A stretch of 15,955 bases of DNA, from assembly GCA_046724395.1 (NCBI GenBank), contig JBKOWM010000117.1:1-15955 (forward strand), read 5' to 3'. This DNA comes from DATAEU01 sp046724395. GTDB taxonomy: Bacteria; Actinomycetota; UBA4738; HRBIN12. The position numbers were made by a program, and so were the translations under genes. Below, in pieces: positions 1 to 5,197 of the stretch. The notes beneath the pieces were generated by a model that did no database searches, was not told where the DNA came from, and saw nothing but the letters and a program-made list of their open reading frames with translations. The stretch's first letter is position 1; each line of letters starts with the position of its first letter.

Positions 1-103
1 CCTTTGGCCCGAGCGTGATCTTGACGGCGTTGGCCAGCTGGTCCATGCCGCGCTCGAGCGCCCTCCGGGCGTCCTCGTCGTAGCTGATGAGCTTCGGTGC
101 CAT
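1..103 (-). CDS. groEL: 60 kDa chaperonin GroEL, N-terminal fragment (runs off the window)
   Basis: The reverse strand from the ATG at 103 encodes 34 residues beginning MAPKLISYDEDARRALERG and ending in KITLGPK, the strongly conserved N-terminus of GroEL/Hsp60. The protein is the ATP-driven folding chamber of the cytosol; only its first equatorial-domain residues are visible here. An AGGAGG Shine-Dalgarno lies about 7 bases before the ATG and settles the start. No groES lies between the promoter and this gene, so it is either a solo groEL copy or a groEL separated from groES, as is common in Actinomycetota, which often carry two groEL genes. A CIRCE operator upstream implies HrcA repression and heat induction. 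The family call is secure; which paralogue this is cannot be told from the fragment. Confidence 0.93.
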   Translation of the reverse strand, partial: MAPKLISYDEDARRALERGMDQLANAVKITLGPK

Positions 104-112
104 CCCTGCCCT

Positions 113-196
113 CCTTCTGGGCCCTACCTTCTGGGCCCTACCTTCTGGGCCCTACCTTCTGGGCCCTACCTTCTGGGCCCTACCTTCTCGGCCCTA
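113..196. repeat. Six 14-bp tandem repeats in the groEL leader
   Basis: Five exact copies and one single-mismatch copy of CCTTCTGGGCCCTA (plus strand) start at 113, 127, 141, 155, 169 and 183; the last reads CTCGG in place of CTGGG. In groEL mRNA sense the unit is TAGGGCCCAGAAGG. The unit nearest the gene runs straight into AGGGCAGGG-ATG, so the AGAAGGAGG Shine-Dalgarno is built partly from a repeat unit. GGGCCC is self-complementary, so neighbouring units could pair as six-base GC stems with an eight-base loop carrying AGAAGG. Decayed GGGCC-rich sequence continues to about 275. Reading frames through the array are artefacts of the periodicity. Confidence 0.9.
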
Positions 197-304
197 CGTC
201 GGGCCCCACCTCCGGCCCCCGTGTCGGGCCTGCTCGGCCCTCCCTCGGCCCCCTGATCCTGGCTCGTCGGCACGCCCCGCCGTCTCAGCCAGTGCCTCCG
301 ACTG

Positions 305-331
305 CTAGCACTCAGAGCTGCTGAGTGCTAA
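305..331 (-). promoter_or_regulatory. CIRCE operator (HrcA binding site) for groEL
   Basis: The sequence is CTAGCACTC, nine bases, then GAGTGCTAA. This matches the CIRCE consensus TTAGCACTC-N9-GAGTGCTAA at all but one base. It sits immediately downstream of the candidate -10 of the groEL promoter, where HrcA bound to CIRCE blocks transcription at normal temperature in many bacteria. The hrcA gene itself is not in the window. Confidence 0.95.
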
Positions 332-334
332 CGA

Positions 335-364
335 ATGGTAGCCAGTGAGGGAGCCGAGTGGCAA
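335..364 (-). promoter_or_regulatory. Candidate housekeeping-sigma promoter of groEL
   Basis: On the minus strand TTGCCA (359-364) and TACCAT (335-340) are separated by 18 bases, and the CIRCE operator begins four bases after the -10 hexamer. Transcription would start near 328, giving groEL a leader of roughly 225 nucleotides that contains CIRCE and the 14-bp repeat array. The hexamers are only partial matches, but their placement against CIRCE is what is expected. Confidence 0.6.
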
Positions 365-411
365 GGGGCGGCGACGGCTCGCTCGGCCGTGCGGCGAGCG
401 GTGGGCGTCTG

Positions 412-2379
412 TCAGGCCTCGTCGGTACCGGCGCCGGCCTCGACCATCTCGTGGATCTGCTCCACGACCTCGGCGTTCGCGAGCGTCGTCACGTCGCCGA
501 GCGGGCGACCCTGCGCGACGTCGCGCAGGAGCCGTCGCATGATCTTGCCGGAGCGCGTCTTCGGCAGATCGTTCGTGAAGATGATCCCGTGCGGGCGGGC
601 GATCTTTCCGATCTTCGTCGCCACGTGCTCGCGGAGCTCCTGCGCGACGGACTCGTCGCCCTCGTACCCGGACTTCAGCGTCACGAACGCGACGATCGCC
701 TCGCCGACGACGTCATCCGGCCGCGAGACGACGGCTGCCTCCGCGACCTTCGGATCGTCGACGAGCGCGCTCTCGATCTCGAACGTCGAGAGCCGGTGGC
801 CGGCGACGTTCATCACGTCGTCGAGCCGCCCGAGCAGCCAGAAATAACCGGCCTCGTCCCGCTTCGCGCCGTCGCCCGCGACGTAGATCTCCGGCCCGAA
901 CTGCGAGAAGTACGTCGAGACGTAGCGGTCCGGATCGCCCCAGATCGTCCTGGCGATCGAGGGCCACGGATGCTTAAGGACCAGGTACCCGCCCCCGCCG
1001 AAGGGAACGGAGTTCCCGACGCCGTCCAGGACATCGGCCTCGATGCCGGGGAAGGCAAGCGTAGCCGAGCCGGGCTTCAGCGGCGTCAGTCCGGGAAGCG
1101 GCGTGATGAGAATCGAGCCGGTCTCCGTCTGCCACCACGTGTCGACCACCGGACAGCGTCCGCCACCGATGACCTTCCAGTACCAGACCCACGCCTCCGG
1201 GTTGATGGGCTCGCCGACCGACCCAAGCAGCCGCAGCGACGACAGATCATGTTTCTCTACGTGTTCGGGTCCCCAACGCATGAATGCACGGATCGCGGTC
1301 GGCGCCGTGTAGAGAATCGTCGCGCGATAGCGCTCCGCGATAGACCAGAGTCGGTCGCGGTCCGGCCAGTCCGGAGCCCCCTCGTACAGGATCCCCGTCG
1401 TGTGATTGGCGAGCGGCCCGTAGACGATGTACGAGTGGCCGGTCACCCATCCAATGTCGGCCGCGCACCAGTACACGTCGTCTTCGTGGAGGTCGAAGAT
1501 CATCCGATGCGTCGCGGCGACCTGCGTGAGGTACCCGCCCGTCGTATGAACGATCCCCTTCGGCTTGCCCGTCGTCCCGCTCGTGTACAAGAGGTACAGC
1601 GGGTCTTCGGCATCCATCCGCTCGGGCTCGCAGGAGATCGACTGCCCTTCGACGAGCTCGTGGTACCAGATGTCCCGCCCAGGCGAGAACGGATGCTCGG
1701 AACCCGACCGCCGCACCGTGACGACGTGCTCGATCGACGGACACTCGGCCACGGCCGCGTCGGCGTTGGCCTTCAAAGGCACCTCCGAGCCGCGCCGATA
1801 TCCCCCGTCCTGCGTGATGAGGACCGTTGCCCCGGCGTCGTTGATCCGGTCCCGAAGCGAGTCCGACGAGAACCCACCGAACACGACGGAGTGCGGCGCG
1901 CCGATCCGCGCGCACGCCAGCATCGCCACGGGCAGCTCGGGCACCATTCCTAGGTAGATCGCAACCCGGTCCCCCTTGGCGACACCGAGAGACTTGAGGC
2001 CGTTCGAGAGGCGACACACCTCGTCGAGGAGCTCTCGGTAGGTCAGACTCCGCCGCTCTCCGGGCTCGCCCTCCCAGTGGTAGGCGGTCTTGTCGCCACC
2101 GCCCGCCTCGATGTGCCGATCGAGGCAGTTGTAGGCCGCGTTGAGCTGCCCGCCCGCGAACCACGTGACCCACGGCGGCGTCCACGACATCACCTTGTCC
2201 CACCGGCGGTACCACGCCAGGCGGTCGGCCTGCTCGGCCCAGAACCCCTCGTGGTCCGCCTCCGCACGCGCGTATATCGAGGCATCCCGAACGACCGCCG
2301 CCTCGACGAACGAGGGCGGCGGCTCGAACACCCGGTCCTCCGACAACAGCGCGGCGATGTTCTGCTGGACGTCTGGCAT
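412..2379 (-). CDS. acs: Acetyl-CoA synthetase (AMP-forming)
   Basis: This 655-residue cytosolic enzyme activates acetate with ATP and CoA through acetyl-AMP to acetyl-CoA; the length is normal for the family. Visible landmarks are the N-terminal Acs domain (about 25-85), the P-loop-like YTSGTTGKPKG at 265-275, WWQTETG at 415-421 with the Trp that limits the acyl pocket to acetate, the hinge/C-terminal region near GRLDDVMNVAGHRLS (517-531), and PKTRSGKIMRR at 606-616. In the last motif Lys612 is the residue that Pat-type acetyltransferases acetylate and sirtuins restore in other bacteria. GAAGGAG lies nine bases before the ATG. The gene stands alone, upstream of and on the same strand as groEL, which has its own promoter. 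Propionyl-CoA synthetase is a less likely reading given the acetate-type pocket motif. Confidence 0.97.
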   Translation of the reverse strand: MPDVQQNIAALLSEDRVFEPPPSFVEAAVVRDASIYARAEADHEGFWAEQADRLAWYRRWDKVMSWTPPWVTWFAGGQLNAAYNCLDRHIEAGGGDKTAYHWEGEPGERRSLTYRELLDEVCRLSNGLKSLGVAKGDRVAIYLGMVPELPVAMLACARIGAPHSVVFGGFSSDSLRDRINDAGATVLITQDGGYRRGSEVPLKANADAAVAECPSIEHVVTVRRSGSEHPFSPGRDIWYHELVEGQSISCEPERMDAEDPLYLLYTSGTTGKPKGIVHTTGGYLTQVAATHRMIFDLHEDDVYWCAADIGWVTGHSYIVYGPLANHTTGILYEGAPDWPDRDRLWSIAERYRATILYTAPTAIRAFMRWGPEHVEKHDLSSLRLLGSVGEPINPEAWVWYWKVIGGGRCPVVDTWWQTETGSILITPLPGLTPLKPGSATLAFPGIEADVLDGVGNSVPFGGGGYLVLKHPWPSIARTIWGDPDRYVSTYFSQFGPEIYVAGDGAKRDEAGYFWLLGRLDDVMNVAGHRLSTFEIESALVDDPKVAEAAVVSRPDDVVGEAIVAFVTLKSGYEGDESVAQELREHVATKIGKIARPHGIIFTNDLPKTRSGKIMRRLLRDVAQGRPLGDVTTLANAEVVEQIHEMVEAGAGTDEA

Positions 2380-2436
2380 GCTCGTCGAACTCCTTCGGGA
2401 TGCGGTCCTCGTCGCATGCTATGCGGTCGCTTCGCG

Positions 2437-2452
2437 GCCGGACCAGTCCGGC
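2437..2452. promoter_or_regulatory. Inverted repeat upstream of acs, candidate operator
   Basis: GCCGGAC-CA-GTCCGGC is a perfect 7-bp inverted repeat with a 2-bp centre, about 60 bp upstream of the acs start in the divergent region shared with the DUF5679 gene. Between it and acs an 8-bp direct repeat, ATGCGGTC, occurs at 2400-2407 and 2421-2428, exactly 21 bp (two helical turns) apart. The spacing fits a regulator site, but no known consensus is matched and GC-rich palindromes arise easily by chance. Confidence 0.3.
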
Positions 2453-2628
2453 TCGCGGCGTCTGCCGCGGGAAGCGCCGGCGCGATCCTCGGCAACCCCG
2501 CCGCCCAACCCCCCGGGCCGATGTGCTTGCATCCGTGCCTAACAGGCCGCAGCATCGTGCCTGCGAGGTCGCCCATGAGGCGGCCTCGAAGGCTGTTTGG
2601 ACAGGCGGCGACGGAAGGAGAGGCTGGG

Positions 2629-2781
2629 ATGGCCACGTACGAGGCCTACTGCGTGAAGTGCCGCACCAAACGGGAGTTCGAGGGCCAAGAGGTGACGCTC
2701 AAGAACGGCCGGAAGGCGGCTCAGGGCCAGTGCCCGGTCTGCGGAACCAAGGTGATGCGGATCCTCGGCAAGGCATCCTGA
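2629..2781 (+). CDS. DUF5679 family small zinc-ribbon protein
   Basis: This 50-residue protein begins MATYEAYCVKCRTKREFEG and ends with CPVCGTKVMRILGKAS. It matches the DUF5679 pattern as I know it: an N-terminal YCVKCR knuckle (Cys8, Cys11), a short basic strand-forming middle with LKNGRKAAQG, and a second knuckle CPVCGTK (Cys35, Cys38). The two CxxC pairs 23 residues apart should bind one zinc. GGAAGGAG stands nine bases before the ATG, which fixes the start even though the open frame extends far upstream. Its function is unknown; such stand-alone zinc ribbons may bind nucleic acid or protein. It diverges from acs and converges on the Rrf2 gene. Confidence 0.88.
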   Translation: MATYEAYCVKCRTKREFEGQEVTLKNGRKAAQGQCPVCGTKVMRILGKAS

Positions 2782-2800
2782 TCATCCCCATCGCGGGCCC

Positions 2801-2821
2801 GGCGGGTTGCGGCGGCCCGCC
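2801..2821. terminator. Possible shared terminator hairpin between convergent genes
   Basis: GGCGGG (2801-2806) and CCCGCC (2816-2821) can pair around a nine-base loop in the 66-bp gap between the DUF5679 and rrf2 stop codons. No T-tract follows on either strand, so the call rests on position and stem only. Confidence 0.3.
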
Positions 2822-2847
2822 ATCGTGCGGCCCCGTGGTCGGGAGCC

Positions 2848-3321
2848 TCAGCTCAGGCGGCCGAGGAGCTGTTCGGCCGAGAAGAGAGGCCTGGCCCCCG
2901 TCCGGCCCTGGTGACGCTCGACCAGGTCGGCGACCGTGGTCTCCTCGAAGACTCGCTGGATCGCAACCGCGACGTCGCCCCAGAACCCCTGAAGGCCGCA
3001 CTGCGAGTCCTGAAAGCAGGTGTGGTCGGACGGCTCGAGGCAGAACATCGGAAAGAGCTGACCTTCGATGGCGTCGGCGATGTCGGCGACCCGGATCTCG
3101 GCCGGGTCCTTGGCGATGCGGCAGCCGCCGCCCGCCCCCCGAAAGCTCTGAACCAGACCGGCCTTGTGCAGGGCACCGAGTTGCTGCTCGAGGAATCGCA
3201 GCGGGATTTGCTGGGCGACCGCGATCTCGCGCGCCGGAACGAGACCGGGGCTCTCACGCCTGGCCGCGAGCTCGATCATGGCGCGCATGGCGTACTCGAG
3301 CTTCTGCGAGATCTTGAGCAC
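2848..3321 (-). CDS. Rrf2-family transcriptional regulator, probably Fe-S sensing
   Basis: From the GTG at 3321 the protein has 157 residues, typical of Rrf2/IscR/NsrR. The N-terminal winged helix opens with LKISQKLEYAMRAMIELA and continues through IPLRFLEQQLGALHKAGLV (39-57) and the wing RGAGGGCRIAKDP (61-73). The C-terminal half has three cysteines, Cys94, Cys102 and Cys108 (C-x7-C-x5-C), in the place where family members ligate an iron-sulfur cluster. The spacing differs from the C-x5-C-x5-C of IscR, so the signal sensed (iron-sulfur status, NO, redox or cysteine) cannot be named. GGAGG lies six bases before the GTG. A good -35 and a palindrome over the -10 region suggest autoregulation. 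No isc/suf or NO-detoxification genes are nearby. A longer frame to 3564 overlaps the response regulator and is rejected. Confidence 0.9.
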   Translation of the reverse strand: MLKISQKLEYAMRAMIELAARRESPGLVPAREIAVAQQIPLRFLEQQLGALHKAGLVQSFRGAGGGCRIAKDPAEIRVADIADAIEGQLFPMFCLEPSDHTCFQDSQCGLQGFWGDVAVAIQRVFEETTVADLVERHQGRTGARPLFSAEQLLGRLS

Positions 3322-3342
3322 GGAGGACCTCCGTATCGGAGG
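3320..3342. promoter_or_regulatory. Two overlapping palindromes over the rrf2 promoter and start
   Basis: Two perfect palindromes share a half: ACGGAGG-A-CCTCCGT (3320-3334) and CCTCCG-TAT-CGGAGG (3328-3342). Together they cover the downstream part of the -10, the expected transcription start, the Shine-Dalgarno and the first bases of the GTG codon. This is a natural place for an autorepressor. The same sequence could also fold the ribosome site into a hairpin in the mRNA. Confidence 0.5.
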
Positions 3343-3368
3343 GTAGGGACGGCCCGCGGAGGTGTCAA
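3340..3368 (-). promoter_or_regulatory. Candidate rrf2 promoter
   Basis: On the minus strand a perfect TTGACA (3363-3368) is followed after 17 bases by TACCCT (3340-3345). The start of transcription would fall near 3333, leaving a leader of only about a dozen nucleotides before the GTG at 3321, just enough for the GGAGG site. Confidence 0.6.
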
Positions 3369-3372
3369 CGAG

Positions 3373-3392
3373 ACGGGTGCCGACGCACCCGT
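3373..3392. repeat. Eight-bp inverted repeat with four-base loop in the rrf2/response regulator gap
   Basis: ACGGGTGC-CGAC-GCACCCGT is a perfect 8-bp inverted repeat lying just upstream of the rrf2 -35 box. Neither neighbouring gene ends here, so it is unlikely to be a terminator; it may be a protein site or structural. Ten bases further on is the perfect 12-bp palindrome GTTCGATCGAAC (3402-3413). Confidence 0.5.
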
Positions 3393-3424
3393 GGGTCGAC
3401 GGTTCGATCGAACTTGCCGCGGAT

Positions 3425-3451
3425 GTATCCAGGATCGCGTATCCAGGATCG
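3425..3451. repeat. Tandem 13-bp repeat upstream of the response regulator
   Basis: GTATCCAGGATCG occurs twice, at 3425-3437 and 3439-3451, with one base between (14-bp period). Each copy contains the small palindrome ATCC-A-GGAT. The pair ends 38 bp before the response-regulator ATG and lies about 100 bp upstream of the rrf2 start, so it could be a paired operator for either gene. Confidence 0.55.
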
Positions 3452-3489
3452 TCCCCAACCTGCCGAAACCCTTTGCGGGGGAACGATCC

Positions 3490-3912
3490 ATGCGCATACT
3501 CGTGATCGACGACGAACCCGACGTCCTGCTCCTGTGTCGCGTGAACCTGCAGTACGCAGGGCACGAGGTGGTGGAGGCGTCCGACGCCGAGCGCGGCCTC
3601 GAGCTCGCCATGTCGACGAGTCCGGACCTCATCCTGCTCGACGTCATGCTGCCGCAGCGCGATGGCCTATCGCTCATGCGGGAGCTCATCGAGGCCCCCG
3701 CCACGACGAATACCCCCGTGGTCCTGTTGACGGCAAAGGCGCAGCTCGAAGACCAGCTTCGCGGATGGCGGGCCGGCGCCAGCGAGTACGTCACCAAGCC
3801 GTTCTCACCCGGCGACCTCAGCGATCTGCTCGTGCGGATCCGCACGATGACGGCGGAGCAGCGTCGACAACACCGGGAACGCGCGATCCGCGAGCTCGCC
3901 GGGACGCGATAG
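3490..3912 (+). CDS. Single-domain response regulator (CheY-like receiver)
   Basis: The 140-residue protein is a receiver domain with a short basic tail and no output domain. The acidic pocket is VIDDEPD (Asp7, Asp8), the phospho-acceptor is Asp51 in LILLDVMLPQRDGL, the switch Thr is Thr81 in VVLLTAKA, and the conserved Lys is Lys103 in YVTKPF. The last 20 residues, after RIRTM, are charged (EQRRQHRERAIREL) and probably helical. A GGGGGA ribosome site sits about seven bases before the ATG. It must act by protein-protein contact or as a phosphorelay intermediate. The partner kinase is not adjacent; the soluble kinase 9 kb away is only a guess. It is divergent from rrf2 and 43 bp upstream of treT. 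Confidence 0.93.
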   Translation: MRILVIDDEPDVLLLCRVNLQYAGHEVVEASDAERGLELAMSTSPDLILLDVMLPQRDGLSLMRELIEAPATTNTPVVLLTAKAQLEDQLRGWRAGASEYVTKPFSPGDLSDLLVRIRTMTAEQRRQHRERAIRELAGTR

Positions 3913-3943
3913 CCGCACGGCGGCGACGCCTCGAACCGGCGAC

Positions 3944-3949
3944 TAGACT
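3944..3949 (+). promoter_or_regulatory. Candidate -10 box giving a leaderless treT mRNA
   Basis: TAGACT ends six bases before the treT GTG at 3956, so transcription would start at or beside the start codon. There is no Shine-Dalgarno in the 30 bases before the GTG. Leaderless mRNAs of this geometry are common in Actinomycetota. No clear -35 is visible. Confidence 0.45.
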
Positions 3950-3955
3950 CCGGCC

Positions 3956-5197
3956 GTGCTCCCTCGCGTCCCCCTCGCGATCAAGCACGTCGACGACTAC
4001 GTCGACGACGCGGGGAGCGAGGCCGTCGAGCGCCTCCGTGAGGCGGCCCGACCGTTCGAGGGAGCCCGAGTCGTACACCTCAACAGCACGTCCTTCGGAG
4101 GAGGCGTTGCGGAGCTGCTCCATGCGCAGGTTCCGTTGCTCCGCGACCTCGGCATCGACGCCGAATGGGCGCTGGTGCAGGGCAGCGAGGAGTACTTCAA
4201 CGTCACGAAAGCGGTGCACAACGCGCTGCAAGGCGCTGAGGTCGTCTGGACGGAGCAGATGCGCAACGTCTACTGGCAGCGGATCCGGGACAACGCGGCG
4301 CTGATGACCGAGCGCTTCGACTTCGTTTTCGTCCACGATCCGCAACCGGCCGGAATTCTCGCGATCTTGGAGGAGCAGGGTCGCCACGCGGGCCGGTGGC
4401 TGTGGCGGTGCCACGTCGATCTGTCCACGCCGTTCGAGCCCGTGTGGGCGTTCTTCGAGCCGCTGATCGACCGGTTCGACGCCGCCATCTTCACGATGGA
4501 GGAGTTTGGCCAGCCCGGCCTGGATCGACCGGTCCTCGCGTTCATCCCTCCCTCGATCGACCCGCTGTCGAACAAGAACAACGACGTCACGCCCGACATG
4601 GTCCTCGGCATCGTCCAGCGCCACGGCGTCGACATCGATCGCCCGCTCATCACACAGGTGTCTCGCTTCGACCCATGGAAGGATCCGCTCGGCGTCGTGG
4701 ACGCGTACCGCCTGGCGCGGGACGTCGTTCCCGGCTTGCAGCTGCTGATGGTTGGGTCAATGGCCGCCGACGATCCGGAGGGGGCGCATTACCTGGAGCT
4801 CACTCGCTCGCACGCCGGCGGCGACCCGGACGTGCACCTGCTCACCAACCTCGATGGCATCGGTGACCTCGAGGTCAACGCCTTCCAACGGGCCTCGGAC
4901 GTCGTCGTGCAAAAGTCGATCCGAGAGGGATTCGGCCTGGTCGTCGCCGAGGCCATGTGGAAGGCGAAGCCCGTCGTCGGCGCAAACACTGGGGGTATCC
5001 GTCTGCAGATCGAGGAGGATCGAACCGGATTCCTCGTCGATTCCGTCGAATCGTGCGCCGAGCGAACGACCAGGCTGCTTCGCGACCCCGAACTCCGCGA
5101 AACGTTCGGCGACGCCGGGCGGGAGCGCGTGCGCGCGCGGTTCCTCACACCGCGGGAGATCGAGGAGTACCTCGGGCTGATGGGAAAGGTTGCATGA
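3956..5197 (+). CDS. treT: Trehalose synthase of the TreT type (GT4 glycosyltransferase)
   Basis: This 413-residue cytosolic GT-B enzyme resembles TreT, which joins NDP-glucose and glucose directly into trehalose. Family landmarks are ARPFEGARVVHLNSTSFGGGVAELLH (31-56) with the nucleotide-site glycine loop, VHDPQPAG (126-133), WLWRCHVDLSTP (148-159), SRFDPWKDP (236-244) with the Arg237/Lys242 pair that contacts donor phosphates, and the E-x7-E motif REGFGLVVAEA (323-333). The length is normal. The start is taken at GTG 3956 because homology begins soon after; it has no Shine-Dalgarno and is probably leaderless. The 3' end overlaps the otsA ATG (ATGA), so the two are translationally coupled. 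A trehalose phosphorylase-like or other GT4 activity is possible, since substrates cannot be read from sequence alone. Confidence 0.83.
   Translation: MLPRVPLAIKHVDDYVDDAGSEAVERLREAARPFEGARVVHLNSTSFGGGVAELLHAQVPLLRDLGIDAEWALVQGSEEYFNVTKAVHNALQGAEVVWTEQMRNVYWQRIRDNAALMTERFDFVFVHDPQPAGILAILEEQGRHAGRWLWRCHVDLSTPFEPVWAFFEPLIDRFDAAIFTMEEFGQPGLDRPVLAFIPPSIDPLSNKNNDVTPDMVLGIVQRHGVDIDRPLITQVSRFDPWKDPLGVVDAYRLARDVVPGLQLLMVGSMAADDPEGAHYLELTRSHAGGDPDVHLLTNLDGIGDLEVNAFQRASDVVVQKSIREGFGLVVAEAMWKAKPVVGANTGGIRLQIEEDRTGFLVDSVESCAERTTRLLRDPELRETFGDAGRERVRARFLTPREIEEYLGLMGKVA

Noticed and set aside
113..196. 14-bp repeats as a CRISPR array
   Set aside because: The units are directly abutting with no spacers and are far too short; no cas genes are present.
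87..324. Open frames encoding repeated Leu-Gly-Pro-Tyr-type peptides across the groEL leader
   Set aside because: The repetition only reflects the 14-bp DNA repeat read in different frames. It lacks a ribosome site and lies antisense to the groEL leader.
380..400. Hairpin CGCTCG/CGAGCG after the acs stop
   Set aside because: Six-base stem with a nine-base loop and no T-tract; too weak to call a terminator in GC-rich DNA.
358..1953. Long plus-strand open frame of about 531 codons opposite acs
   Set aside because: It is a mirror frame of acs caused by high GC and codon bias. Its Arg/Asp-rich composition has no domain, and acs on the other strand is certain.
2474..2483. Perfect 10-bp palindrome GCGCCGGCGC upstream of the DUF5679 gene
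   Set aside because: Pure GC palindromes of this size are expected by chance at this base composition.
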